From positions 1 to 16,200 of the forward strand of contig DFFT01000027.1 in NCBI GenBank assembly GCA_002372325.1: a DNA stretch of 16,200 bases, written 5' to 3'. Positions 5,132 through 12,862 of the stretch are shown piece after piece. Under the pieces are notes generated by a model, which saw nothing but the letters and a program-made list of their open reading frames with translations, was not told where the DNA came from and searched no databases. The stretch is from Succinivibrionaceae bacterium UBA3769. Lineage in GTDB: Bacteria; Pseudomonadota; Gammaproteobacteria; Enterobacterales; Succinivibrionaceae. Made by a program: the position numbers and the translations under genes. Numbering within the stretch: position 1 is the stretch's first letter; every line of letters begins with the position of its first letter.

Positions 5132-5590
5132 GATTCTTCTCCTGTGAACATGATTCTTTTTCTGTGAAAAGCGTTCTGTCGCACAGTCCTGACAATGCCG
5201 GCTGGCAGGCAATGATGATAAAAGGGCTGGCAGAAATGTGACACCTGTCATTATTTTTGTTTAGCAGGCTTTTGTAAATGTTTTTTTGCAGGCGGCGGGA
5301 AACTCCTGACAAAACGGCATTGCAAAAGAGCCTTTGCCGGATCCTGAAATGCCTGTATCTCCCGGTCATTCAGTTCCCGGATCTGCCGGAAATAAAGTTC
5401 CAAATGTCCGGGTTTTAAGAGATGAAGGAGCTCTGGATTGGATATTGCGAGAAGTCCGGGAGACTGTTGCCAGAACTTAAGGCATGACAAATGACTGCTC
5501 AGGCATAAGGCAGATGCGGAAAACTTGCCGTTTTGAGCCGGCTGTTAATGGAGAGATGATGAAGAGATGATGACAGGAGAAAGACAAATA
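5132..5590. other. Intergenic stretch upstream of the exporter
   Basis: This holds the leader of the exporter gene. On the minus strand TTGTCA (complement of 5190-5195) is a possible -35, without a good -10. A minus-strand 79-codon frame at 5251-5490 begins only with TTG and has no ribosome binding site. An 11-base tandem repeat, AGAGATGATGA, occurs twice at 5552-5573. I see no convincing gene. Confidence 0.4.
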
Positions 5591-5740
5591 ATGACAATGC
5601 GTTTTAACATCATCCCTGATTACTTATGTCATGTATCACGGCGCTACACCAAAAAATACACCAAAAATATCATTCTCGCTGGCATTAACTACGACCCGAA
5701 GAGCAAGGATCATCAATGCCTTATCGAAAGGCTTTGTTAA
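5591..5740 (+). pseudogene. Possible transposase N-terminal fragment
   Basis: A 49-residue frame starting MTMRFNIIPDYLCHVSRRY, followed by a lysine-rich turn and then NIILAGINYDPKSKDHQ before ending after LIERLC. The style (RRYTKKYTKN, then a GINYDPKSK strand) recalls the N-terminus of IS1634/IS4-type DDE transposases as I remember them, but the match is loose. AGGAGA lies 10 bases before the ATG, so a small intact gene is also possible. No terminal inverted repeats or catalytic region remain within 300 bases downstream, which suggests a remnant if it is a transposase at all. Confidence 0.3.
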
Positions 5741-5949
5741 AACTTCAATGCGGCCTGATTTCAGGCCTGATTCTTCATACCGGCAAATGCACTTATCACA
5801 AGATTCCTGCTCCGTTATTGCGGCGCCTGCCTTTTGATAGCAGTCTCGGGCAGATTCCGGGCCGGGACAGCGCTTAAAAGCGGCGATCCCCGGCAAAAAC
5901 AAGTCCCAGGTCACATTACCGGACACGGTTTTATAAGTTACCGCCCCAT

Positions 5950-5978
5950 TTGAGACATAATGGCCGTTATTCCATAAT
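5950..5978 (+). promoter_or_regulatory. Promoter of the YbjN-like gene
   Basis: -35 TTGAGA (5950-5955), a 17-base spacer and -10 CATAAT (5973-5978) predict a start near 5985 and a leader of about 56 bases before the ATG at 6041. Both hexamers match consensus at five of six or better than chance, and the spacing is ideal. Confidence 0.58.
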
Positions 5979-6040
5979 TGTCATTGTTAGCGCAATGCAC
6001 GCAATACATGGTGACTAGTGATCTTAAAAGGAAATCCGCA

Positions 6041-6583
6041 ATGAACAAAAATGCCGAACTTTTTGAGGCAATGCTCAAAAATAACAAGATTACCGCTTTC
6101 CGTCCGGCCGAAGAGGTTCAGGATGAATATCATTCTGTGATCTACCGTACCCTTCTGGATGTAAAGGGCAAACTCCTGCAGACTCTGGTTATTTTTGATG
6201 ATACCCCTTATGTGGTTATCAGATGCTTCCTGGAGCCCAAGGCTGTTAATGACGGCAATCGCGTGGCCGTTGAAAGGGAACTCACCCGTCTCAATGGCGA
6301 GAACAAGGTAGTTAAGTACTATGTTTCCCCGGCCGAGGACGTTGCAGCTTCTGCCTGCATTCCCTATCTCCTCATGAGCAATGCTGCTAACGACATGTCC
6401 AATGCCACCTCCACCTTTGATCCCAACATCGTAAGACTGATTCTTGATGTGTTCATGAACGCTCTTCCCGAAGCCTATGAGCGCATCATGAAGGCTGTTT
6501 ACGGCGGCGGAATGACCAATAATGAGGTCAAAGAAGTTCAGCAGGCTGCCGAGGCCGAGCAGGCTCCCGAGGCTGCAAACTAA
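6041..6583 (+). CDS. YbjN-like small cytoplasmic protein
   Basis: The 180-residue product has no signal peptide or membrane segment. Residues 40-165 read like a YbjN / type III secretion chaperone-like domain: a strand pair LLQTLVIFDDTPYVVIRCFL, a helix ERELTRLNGENKVVKYYV, a long variable strand region, and a closing helix DVFMNALPEAYERIMKAVYG. The acidic tail (EVQQAAEAEQAPEAA) is probably flexible. AAGGAA precedes the ATG at good spacing. An earlier in-frame ATG at 6008 or start at 5978 would overlap the -10 box. Codon choice is less rich in CGG/CCG than the neighbours, and with its own promoter and strong terminator this suggests a well-expressed single-gene unit. YbjN affects motility and stress traits in E. 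coli; the role here is unknown. Confidence 0.6.
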   Translation: MNKNAELFEAMLKNNKITAFRPAEEVQDEYHSVIYRTLLDVKGKLLQTLVIFDDTPYVVIRCFLEPKAVNDGNRVAVERELTRLNGENKVVKYYVSPAEDVAASACIPYLLMSNAANDMSNATSTFDPNIVRLILDVFMNALPEAYERIMKAVYGGGMTNNEVKEVQQAAEAEQAPEAAN

Positions 6584-6639
6584 TCGCAGGCGCGCCTCGC
6601 TTTCCCCTGAATCAAGGGGGGTTTAAATTGACTGAGAAG

Positions 6640-6667
6640 TCCCGGATATTTGTTCCGGGATTTTTTT
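6640..6667 (+). terminator. Intrinsic terminator of the YbjN-like gene
   Basis: TCCCGGA (6640-6646) and TCCGGGA (6654-6660) form a perfect stem with a seven-base loop, followed directly by seven T residues. Two A-T pairs can extend the stem. Confidence 0.85.
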
Positions 6668-6737
6668 GCGCTTCCGCGCCGGGGCGCAGTTTTCCGGAGC
6701 TCTGTTTTCACCTCATGCGGCTTAAAATGCAAAGCTC

Positions 6738-6767
6738 CTGAGACAACGGCAGGAAATCAGGTACAAT
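6738..6767 (+). promoter_or_regulatory. Promoter of the DUF1189-like gene
   Basis: -10 TACAAT (6762-6767) is strong. The -35 CTGAGA (6738-6743) is weaker, with an 18-base spacer. The predicted start near 6774 gives a leader of about 66 bases. Confidence 0.48.
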
Positions 6768-6839
6768 ATTCGGGTGCAGTATCAGAGCGCAGTATAGTTT
6801 GCGGTGTTTTCGGATCGGATCCCCCAGTCGAGATTTATC

Positions 6840-7805
6840 ATGAAGCGATTCTTTAGAAGGATGTTCTACTATCCAATTTTGGCCATTTGCTCCCGACGCT
6901 TTTATGTTTCGGTAATATCCCGGTTTCGCGGGGTCAGCGCCAAGTATTTTCTGGAGGCGGTGCTGCTGTCGTCCCTGATTATCACCTGCTACTTCACCGT
7001 GACCATATTTTCATATGTTGAGAGCGACCTCCGCACCCTGCTTAAGGAATTTCCCAGCTTTACGGTAAATAAAAACTGGGAGTTCGAGTTTCTGGAGGCT
7101 CAGCCGGGACAGACTGTATTCAAGGAGGATCAGAGTCACCGGAAATATGTTTCCATCCAGACCCCGGAGGGCACGCCGGTGCTGCTCTTCAACCCCGACG
7201 GAGCTCAGGCGGAAAGCCAGGATCTGCCCCGGAGCCTCACCGCCGGAAACACTGCGTCAAGCATGGTTTTTCATGTAACCTTCGGCAAGAATCGCGTAAG
7301 CCTCTTTAACGGCGTCAATACCACCGATATCTCCTACCGGGAGCTGGGAATCATGCCCGGAGAGGTGGTTGATTCCCCCCGGATTTACATGAGATTGCAG
7401 TTCATGGCTTATACCATTGCTCCCGTAGTCATTTTTATCTCCATGTACATCGTGGTGGCGCTGTGGCTGGCGGCCAACATTGCCGTTACCGCTGCTCTGG
7501 GATACGGTATTTTCTATCTCATGGGCGTAAGAACCACCTTCATCACCGTTATCCGGGTGAATGTTTACGCCAATACCATTATCCTGGCGCTGTTTACCGC
7601 TTCCATGTTCATGCTGGATCAGCCGGGGCTTTATGCGACCCTGCACGGTTCCTATTTCGGCATCCTCCCCCTTATCTATAATTTCTTTGCCGCCAGTGAT
7701 TACCGCCGGAACTCCCTGGGATCCTCGGACAGCCAGAAACAGAAGCGGGAGAATGCCGGAGATGATTCCGACCATCGCTCCGGAGGGGGAAGTTTTCGGC
7801 CTTAG
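6840..7805 (+). CDS. DUF1189-like integral membrane protein
   Basis: The 321-residue product has a basic N-terminus (MKRFFRRMFYYP), one membrane segment at about 36-60, an exported domain of about 130 residues, then at least three more membrane segments from about 195 onward, and a polar C-terminal tail from about 290. This layout (one helix, a soluble domain, then a helix cluster) and the opening 'FFxxMFYYPxLA' fit DUF1189 proteins, whose role is unknown. The ribosome binding site is weak (GAGA). An ATG at 6861 is a possible later start, while a GTG at 6804 has no better signal. The stop codon is embedded in the left arm of the terminator that follows. Confidence 0.55.
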   Translation: MKRFFRRMFYYPILAICSRRFYVSVISRFRGVSAKYFLEAVLLSSLIITCYFTVTIFSYVESDLRTLLKEFPSFTVNKNWEFEFLEAQPGQTVFKEDQSHRKYVSIQTPEGTPVLLFNPDGAQAESQDLPRSLTAGNTASSMVFHVTFGKNRVSLFNGVNTTDISYRELGIMPGEVVDSPRIYMRLQFMAYTIAPVVIFISMYIVVALWLAANIAVTAALGYGIFYLMGVRTTFITVIRVNVYANTIILALFTASMFMLDQPGLYATLHGSYFGILPLIYNFFAASDYRRNSLGSSDSQKQKRENAGDDSDHRSGGGSFRP

Positions 7806-7827
7806 CGGGGTTCTCTAAGGCTTATTT
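7799..7827 (+). terminator. Intrinsic terminator overlapping the DUF1189-like stop codon
   Basis: GCCTTAG (7799-7805, containing the TAG stop) pairs with CTAAGGC (7815-7821) around a nine-base loop, followed by TTATTTT. Translation to the stop codon would cover the left arm and so could influence termination. Confidence 0.68.
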
Positions 7828-7888
7828 TACAGATATCTCTTCCCCCGCGGTTTATCATATCCCGGAAGCTGAGAGCGAGAGGGATGCC

Positions 7889-8524
7889 ATGGACAGCGGA
7901 AAACGAAACATCAGATTTTATTCCCGGGATGCGGCCGGACTTTTTCGGAGGATGGGAAAGGGAGCCGGCTGGGCCTATCATGCGCTTCTGTGGCAGCAGT
8001 ACTGCGAGCCCGTGCGTCTGGGGCCGTTTTCCAGGAATTCCCTGTCCTATCGCTTCCGGAAGCATCTCCGTTCCGATCCCCTGATCACCCGGGATATCCC
8101 GAATCTCCTGTTTATTTTCGAGAAGGAGCTTAACCTGCTTTCCCGGGAGATCCGAAAATGCGGCCTGATGAAGCTTCTGGAGGACTATGAGGTTCCGGTG
8201 ACTCTTCAGAAGAGCATTACCCTGAGAAATCCCGGAGAGAGCATGTACTGGAAGCTCTGGCTGGTTTTTGACCGGACGGAGGTGTGCCGCCGTTTTCTCT
8301 TCCTCCATGAGATAATCTCCCCCTGGGAACAGGCGGAGCTTGCGGCCAAGGCCCACAACCGCTTTCTGAACCTTCTGGCCCATCTGATTGCCGCCTATCG
8401 CAGGCTGCCTCCCGAGGTGCATGAGCTTTTTATGATAAGAGGGAGACGGCCGCAGCCAGGAGGCCCCCGTCTTCGCAGAGATTACCCGGAGCTCTGGCCG
8501 GACTTGTTCATGGCGGGGAATTAA
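7889..8524 (+). CDS. Unrecognised Arg-rich cytoplasmic protein
   Basis: I do not recognise this 211-residue protein. It has no signal peptide or membrane segment, is rich in Arg and Leu, and appears mostly helical. A long amphipathic stretch runs from about 65 to 105 (IPNLLFIFEKELNLLSREIR) and another covers about 145-172 (AELAAKAHNRFLNLLAHLIAA). The C-terminal 25 residues are Pro/Arg-rich (GRRPQPGGPRLRRDYP). AGAGGG precedes ATG by seven bases. A closer ATG at 7884 is in another frame. A terminator separates it from the gene upstream, so it needs its own promoter. I see only a tentative TATCAT at 7853-7858. Confidence 0.6.
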   Translation: MDSGKRNIRFYSRDAAGLFRRMGKGAGWAYHALLWQQYCEPVRLGPFSRNSLSYRFRKHLRSDPLITRDIPNLLFIFEKELNLLSREIRKCGLMKLLEDYEVPVTLQKSITLRNPGESMYWKLWLVFDRTEVCRRFLFLHEIISPWEQAELAAKAHNRFLNLLAHLIAAYRRLPPEVHELFMIRGRRPQPGGPRLRRDYPELWPDLFMAGN

Positions 8525-8614
8525 GTCTCATGTCCTTTCCGCTGCCGAAATTTTTCTCTTTCTGCTACCAGCCTCTTATTTTTGCTCTCTCTTCAAAATT
8601 CCGGCAGGTTTTTC

Positions 8615-8623
8615 TGATACAAT
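8615..8623 (+). promoter_or_regulatory. Extended -10 promoter element
   Basis: TGATACAAT contains the extended -10 motif TG-n-TACAAT. No good -35 box is present, which is typical of extended -10 promoters. Transcription would start near 8630, about 43 bases before the gene at 8673. Confidence 0.5.
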
Positions 8624-8672
8624 GCCCCTGAAATGCAGAAATGATTAATTAGTCATATAAGAGCTAAATAAA

Positions 8673-9110
8673 ATGTATAAAGCGATAATATCTTTAGCAG
8701 CGGGAATGCTGATTTTCGGAACCGGATTTGCGGCGCGGGCGGATGACATCCCCCGGGATCCGGCTCTGTTCACTCCCGACGGACACTATACCGAGAAGAA
8801 CCTTTTTCTGAACATCCTGCCCCGGGAGCGGGAGGGGCGCCAGTTTCCCCTCAGGGTTTCCGAGGACGTGGTGCTTTCTGACATCTCCGCCGGCCCCGGA
8901 AGCGTCATTACCAATGTTTTCCGGCTCAGCAAAAAGGCGTCCGGAGATCATACTCCCTACGGCGTCCTTAAGAATATCTGCCAGAACCAGGCCCTGAGAA
9001 GCAGCATGGTGGACAGGCTGGACAGCTACCGCTTTATCTATTACGAGGAGGAACGGTATCTTTTCAGCGTGGATGTGACCTCTGAGCACTGCAAAAGCAA
9101 TGGCTGGTAA
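8673..9110 (+). CDS. Small secreted protein with a two-cysteine domain
   Basis: 145 residues. The N-terminus MYKAIISLAAGMLIFGTGFA ending ARA-DD is a clear Sec signal peptide with cleavage near residue 23, so the protein is periplasmic or secreted. The mature part opens with HYTEKNLF, then FPLRVSEDVVLSDISAGPGS, and ends with NIC (C103), then YRFIYYEEERYLFSVDVTSEHC (C140). The same order of elements and cysteine spacing is seen in the products at 10283 and 10952, so I treat them as paralogues. The cysteines probably form a disulfide. The function is unknown. The ribosome binding site is weak. The Sel1-repeat gene follows after 33 bases, indicating an operon. Confidence 0.68.
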   Translation: MYKAIISLAAGMLIFGTGFAARADDIPRDPALFTPDGHYTEKNLFLNILPREREGRQFPLRVSEDVVLSDISAGPGSVITNVFRLSKKASGDHTPYGVLKNICQNQALRSSMVDRLDSYRFIYYEEERYLFSVDVTSEHCKSNGW

Positions 9111-9143
9111 AAAACGAAGGACAGAGAAAAAAGGAGTTCGCTT

Positions 9144-10049
9144 ATGAACGATGAAAAAGAGAGCACTGAAAAAGACAGCGCTGAGAGGAAATCAGAAACT
9201 GAAGCGCTGAAGGTCAAAGCCGCCGCCGCTTATGAAAAGCTTGATCGGAAAGAGTATCCCGAGCTGGCCCGGCGTCTCGCTCTTTTCACGGGCAATGACG
9301 CTGATTATGCCGCTGATGAGGATTTCAGCGATGATTATGATTACTGCGATAATACCCCTTACAACGCAGCTCATGAGATTATGCTCTGCGATTGTCCGAA
9401 GCCTCTTCCGGATTTTATCATTGCGTTCGTGACCGAGCTCATGGAGTCAGAGATCCGGAAGGGGAATGACCAGGCCATGAATTCCCTGGGAGCCATGCAT
9501 TATGACGGCAGCCGGGGCTTTCCGCAGAGCTTTGACAAGGCGGTTCATTACTACACCATGGCGGCCCGGCAGGGAAATTCCTACGCGCAGGAAAATCTCG
9601 GCTACTGCTGCTACTATGGCCGGATCGGGGAGCCGGACTATGAGAAGGCCTTTCAGTTCTTTGCTCTGGGAGCCTTCAGGGGGCAGCTGATCTCCCTGTA
9701 CAAAATCGGGGACATGTATTTCCACGGCTACTATGTGGAGCAAAACCTGGAGGAGGCCTTCAGCATTTACCAGCGCTGCCGGGAGGGCTTTAAGGAACAT
9801 ACTGAGAAACGGATCTCCGGCCCGGTGTATCTAAGGCTGGCTCAGATGTGCCTTGCGGGTCAGGGAACGGAGCAGGATCCCGCTTTGGCGCTCCGGTATT
9901 TTCATAAAGCCGAGGAGCACCTTTTTACCGTGGTAAAGGAGGGCGATGTCATGTACCGGAAGAGTCTGGAGCAGGCGATTTCCGGCGCGGCAGAGGCCCG
10001 GGAGCTCCTCCGGAAGAAATTGCCCGGGGACACCTGGGATTTTGATTAG
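9144..10049 (+). CDS. Sel1-repeat (SLR) protein
   Basis: 301 residues, no signal peptide. The first 60 residues are charged with an acidic run around 52-68 (DADYAADEDFSDDYDY). Sel1-like helical repeats follow at about 107-143 (NSLGAMHYDGSRGFPQSFDKA), 144-180 (ENLGYCCYYGRIGEPDYEKA), 181-215 (YKIGDMYFHGYYVEQNLEEA) and 226-262 (LRLAQMCLAGQGTEQDPALA). Such solenoids bind protein partners in signalling and host-interaction systems. A specific partner cannot be told. GGAG lies seven bases before ATG. The short gap after the two-cysteine protein suggests co-expression, though one is exported and this one appears cytoplasmic. A long perfect hairpin terminates the unit. Confidence 0.8.
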   Translation: MNDEKESTEKDSAERKSETEALKVKAAAAYEKLDRKEYPELARRLALFTGNDADYAADEDFSDDYDYCDNTPYNAAHEIMLCDCPKPLPDFIIAFVTELMESEIRKGNDQAMNSLGAMHYDGSRGFPQSFDKAVHYYTMAARQGNSYAQENLGYCCYYGRIGEPDYEKAFQFFALGAFRGQLISLYKIGDMYFHGYYVEQNLEEAFSIYQRCREGFKEHTEKRISGPVYLRLAQMCLAGQGTEQDPALALRYFHKAEEHLFTVVKEGDVMYRKSLEQAISGAAEARELLRKKLPGDTWDFD

Positions 10050-10072
10050 CCCGTTTCCGGCGCTTTCTTCCG

Positions 10073-10105
10073 GCCCTGACAGGAACCCTGTCAGGGCTTC
10101 TCTTT
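10073..10105 (+). terminator. Terminator of the 8673-10049 operon
   Basis: GCCCTGACAGG (10073-10083) and CCTGTCAGGGC (10087-10097) form a perfect 11-pair stem with a three-base loop, followed by TTCTCTTT. The tail is broken by C residues, but the stem is very strong. Confidence 0.65.
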
Positions 10106-10141
10106 GTGGCTCTCATTCCATTTTTTTTGGAGAATCTCCCA

Positions 10142-10147
10142 TATAAT
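10142..10147 (+). promoter_or_regulatory. Consensus -10 box upstream of the 10283 gene
   Basis: A perfect TATAAT, preceded by a small GGAG-AAT-CTCC inverted repeat (10129-10139) and a T-run, with no obvious -35 hexamer. Transcription near 10154 would leave a leader of about 130 bases. The missing -35 and the inverted repeat hint at activator or repressor control, which is an inference. Confidence 0.42.
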
Positions 10148-10282
10148 GATAAAGTTTGCCCTGAAGCCGGAACAAATTTTTTCGTGCCGGCTCTTAGTTT
10201 CAGAGGCGGGGCTCAGGCAGGATGACGGAAGGTTCCGGAGATCCCGGCAAACAAAAAAAGTCGAGGGAGAAGAGAGGGCGAA

Positions 10283-10786
10283 ATGGCAGTCAGTTTACTG
10301 AAGAGATCCGGGAGGCGCTCCTGCTCTTTCCGCATCTGGGGGCTTATGGCGCTTCTCATGGCAGTGCACCTTGCGGCCGGCCCAGGAGTCCTGGCGGCTT
10401 CCGGAAAACCGGGCTCCCGCAGGGCCGTCCCGCAGCAGAGCTACTACACCCGGGCGGAGCTGGAGTCTCTTTACCGCAAGAAGTATGCCGCTAAGATCCC
10501 CTATAATTTCAAGTTCGGCCGCATTACGGAGGTGCAGTTTGCCGATGACGGCACGGTATATGTAACCGCCGTGGCCAATCCTCTTTATGCGGAAATGCCG
10601 CGTTTTGCCAGAATGATGCTTTTTGAAAGATACTGGCGGAGTGCCCGGGAGAGCTACTGCCGCAAGGTGGCTCTGAAGAAAGCTCCTTACAGCCGGGTGC
10701 GCCGGACCGAGGGGGATTTCTATGATGACAGCGGGAGAACGCTCCATCATGTAACCTTTTATCCCGGAATGTGCAGCGGGGAGTAG
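10283..10786 (+). CDS. Secreted protein with a two-cysteine domain
   Basis: 167 residues. A basic, unusually long n-region (KRSGRRSCSFR) precedes a hydrophobic core, WGLMALLMAVHLAAGPGVLA, with cleavage near residue 39, so it should be exported. The mature domain opens YYTRAELESLYRKKY (54-68), then IPYNFKFGRITEVQF and TVYVTAVANP, and ends with the pair C126 and C164. YYTRAELESLY matches YYTREYFENLY in the product of the next gene, and the cysteines are 38 apart, as in that protein. The start has GAGGG seven bases upstream. The stop codon lies inside a 15-base tandem repeat. It is probably co-transcribed with the gene at 10952. The function is unknown. Confidence 0.68.
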   Translation: MAVSLLKRSGRRSCSFRIWGLMALLMAVHLAAGPGVLAASGKPGSRRAVPQQSYYTRAELESLYRKKYAAKIPYNFKFGRITEVQFADDGTVYVTAVANPLYAEMPRFARMMLFERYWRSARESYCRKVALKKAPYSRVRRTEGDFYDDSGRTLHHVTFYPGMCSGE

Positions 10787-10814
10787 TGCGGCGGGGAGTA
10801 GCGCAGCGGGCCGC
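10773..10814. repeat. 15-base tandem repeat across a stop codon
   Basis: GCAGCGGGGAGTAGT (10773-10787) is followed by GCGGCGGGGAGTAGC (10788-10802) and a partial third unit, GCAGCGGGCCGC (10803-10814). The TAG stop of the upstream gene is in unit one. Because the unit is five codons long and carries a stop in frame, slippage would not change the protein. Confidence 0.6.
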
Positions 10815-10891
10815 AATGAAACGGATGAGTAATGCGGCAGGCAGCAGGGCCAGCGGAAGAGTGAGCAGGTGAAAAGTGTGGTGAGCAGCAC

Positions 10892-10936
10892 GGCGATTAA
10901 CAGCATGGCGATTAACAGCACGGTGATTAACAGCAT
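10892..10936. repeat. Three 15-base tandem repeats ahead of the tethered protein gene
   Basis: GGCGATTAACAGCAT, GGCGATTAACAGCAC and GGTGATTAACAGCAT stand head to tail, ending 15 bases before the ATG at 10952. A gain or loss of units would change the distance from any promoter to the gene but not its ribosome binding site (GGAGAG), which lies just outside. Confidence 0.65.
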
Positions 10937-10951
10937 AGCGGAGAGAAGCGC

Positions 10952-12712
10952 ATGAGGAAGCTCAGGCGGATTTTTTGCGCCATGTTCCTGGCGGGAGTTT
11001 CGGGAGCCGGAGCCTACGGGGAAGAGCCCCTGGCCGGAGCCCCCTCTCTTGACGCCGAGGATGCGGAGTACCGGGCCGAGCCTAATGCGGAAAGACCTGC
11101 GCATGCCACGGCGGAGCCTGCCATGGTGGCGGTGGACGAAGCCCCGCTTCCGGAGGAGACTCCTCCCGCCTCCGGGGACGGCTCACCCGAAAACCTGACC
11201 GCGGTAAACCCCGTCTGGAAAAGCATCAGCGAATCCCGCCGGGAGCAGGAGGAGGCTCTGCGGGATCCGGAAGCCGGCCCCGCTAAACCCGAAACCCCCG
11301 GTGGTTCCCGGTCTGATACCGCCTCCGGGGAGAAACCGGAGCCGGTCGCTTCCCAGGAAAACCCCGGAGATCCGAAACTCCCTGAGGACAAGGAGCTCAA
11401 AGCGGCCCAGGACGATGATCCCGTGACGCCAGAAACGGAGGCTGCTCCCGCGGTTCCGGACAATCACCCCGAGAAGAAGCAGGAGGATAACGGGGAAGCA
11501 AAGACCGGGGATAAGCCCGGGGATCCGTCAGTTAAGGATGATGCCGGGAGATCTGCCGGGACAAAACCGGTGTTAAAAACCGAACCCACCGCAGAGATAA
11601 AAGCTGGCGAGTCCGGCGATAAGTCCAATGATAATGTTCCGGCGTCTCCGGCCTCCGTGACTGACGGGGAGCAGCCTTCCCAGGCTGAACCGGCACCCGC
11701 GGGAAAGACTCCGGCTTCGGAAAAAGCCGCCTCTTCTTCCGTCCCGCAGGCTCCGGTTTCCCAGACTAAGCCGGGATCCGGGAAACCTCATCCTGCTGCC
11801 GCCGGGGAGAGTCAGACCGCCAAAGAACCCGCAAAGTCCGCGGCTTCCGGGGTATCCGAACAGGAAAACGCAGTCCTCCCGAAGCCCGCCCCGGAGATGC
11901 CCGAGCCGTCATCTTCAGGCTATTCCGGGGATCGGGGCTACTATACCCGGGAATATTTTGAGAATCTTTATCTCCCGTATTTCTACCATACCTACGAGGT
12001 ACCTCAGGCTCTGGACAGCTTCTTTTCTCTTACGGATATCCATGTGGCCGAGGACAGCACCGGGCTGGTTCTGGGGATAAACGCCGCGGATACCGTGGGG
12101 CCTTTGGATCTGGACGGATCCGCGGAGGACAACCCTCATATCAGAACCTTCTGTCTTCTGGCCCTGAGACTGGGAGTGCTGCACCGCACTGAAAACGTCT
12201 ATCTGGAATTTTTCCACGACGCCCGGAATTTCTTCAACAAGAAGATCTCCTATTCCTTCTGCACCGGGAAATCCCCTGAGACCGTGGGAAAGAAGATCTT
12301 AGACAGCGAAGAGGTGCGTCTGGACGATGAATTCGTCTATGCCTTCAAGAATGAAAAGGGCCCGCTCCTGAGCCGGGACTATCTCACCAAGGCTTTTGTT
12401 CCCTACGCCTTTGACCGGATCCGGGAAAAGTTCCTGCCCCCGGAGGAGGATCCCCGCATGGAAGTTACGGAGCAGGGCGGCCTTCTGGTGGAGTTCACCT
12501 CTGATCCCAAATTCCGCAGTCTGCTCCGCTCTTCCGATTTTATCCGGGAGAGAATTAAGCGCGCCTGCAGCAACGAAACCTACCGGCGCTGGGTTTTGCC
12601 CCGGATTCCGGATCTGCGCTATCGTTACCGGCTTAAGGACGGTTCTCTTATAAAGGAAATCACGGTGTCCAGCAGCACCTGCAGCGCCACCGAGGTGGAA
12701 GCCCGGCAGTAG
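10952..12712 (+). CDS. Secreted tethered protein with two two-cysteine domains
   Basis: 586 residues. The signal peptide MRKLRRIFCAMFLAGVSGAG ends near AYG-EE (residue 23). Residues 24-320 are low-complexity, rich in Pro, Glu, Ala, Lys, Ser and Gly, without cysteine or aromatic patterns, and should be disordered. Two related domains follow. The first (about 330-440) opens YYTREYFENLY and has C401 and C437. The second (about 473-580) opens LLSRDYLTKAF, has C539 and C577, and contains DLRYRYRLKDGSLIKEITVSS. Both resemble the domain in the products at 8673 and 10283. I do not recognise the family. The long tether could span the periplasm, reach a partner, or cross peptidoglycan as in TonB-like proteins. 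There is no sorting or anchor motif at the C-terminus. GGAGAG gives a good start. Confidence 0.68.
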   Translation: MRKLRRIFCAMFLAGVSGAGAYGEEPLAGAPSLDAEDAEYRAEPNAERPAHATAEPAMVAVDEAPLPEETPPASGDGSPENLTAVNPVWKSISESRREQEEALRDPEAGPAKPETPGGSRSDTASGEKPEPVASQENPGDPKLPEDKELKAAQDDDPVTPETEAAPAVPDNHPEKKQEDNGEAKTGDKPGDPSVKDDAGRSAGTKPVLKTEPTAEIKAGESGDKSNDNVPASPASVTDGEQPSQAEPAPAGKTPASEKAASSSVPQAPVSQTKPGSGKPHPAAAGESQTAKEPAKSAASGVSEQENAVLPKPAPEMPEPSSSGYSGDRGYYTREYFENLYLPYFYHTYEVPQALDSFFSLTDIHVAEDSTGLVLGINAADTVGPLDLDGSAEDNPHIRTFCLLALRLGVLHRTENVYLEFFHDARNFFNKKISYSFCTGKSPETVGKKILDSEEVRLDDEFVYAFKNEKGPLLSRDYLTKAFVPYAFDRIREKFLPPEEDPRMEVTEQGGLLVEFTSDPKFRSLLRSSDFIRERIKRACSNETYRRWVLPRIPDLRYRYRLKDGSLIKEITVSSSTCSATEVEARQ

Positions 12713-12803
12713 GGCGGCAGAAGGAGACTCACGTCCGGCGGAAATTAAGTTCTGCCGGAAGACTGCAAAGGACGGGCCGGAAGCGAGGGCGAGACGGGGG
12801 AAT

Positions 12804-12828
12804 GAAAAGGGGGCTTTTAAAGCCCCCT
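12804..12828 (-). terminator. Hairpin between convergent genes
   Basis: AGGGGGCTTT (12808-12817) pairs with AAAGCCCCCT (12819-12828). On the minus strand it is followed by TTTTC, so it best serves the gene at 12863-13633. On the plus strand no T-run follows. It sits between the two converging genes and may help both. Confidence 0.55.
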
Positions 12829-12862
12829 GAAACTTAAAGCGTCAAAATGTCTGCAGCGCGCC

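Noticed and set aside
5251..5490. Minus-strand 79-codon frame upstream of the exporter
   Set aside because: The only starts are TTG-type, there is no ribosome binding site, and no family is recognisable. It ends exactly where the exporter leader begins.
5636..5926. Minus-strand 96-codon frame with CDKC motif
   Set aside because: GTG start without a ribosome binding site, antisense to the transposase-like frame. A single CxxC is not enough to call a zinc protein.
10295..11104. Minus-strand 269-codon frame with repeated LLIAM/LLITV
   Set aside because: The hydrophobic repeat is only the 15-base tandem repeat read backward. The frame is antisense to two plus-strand genes with signal peptides.
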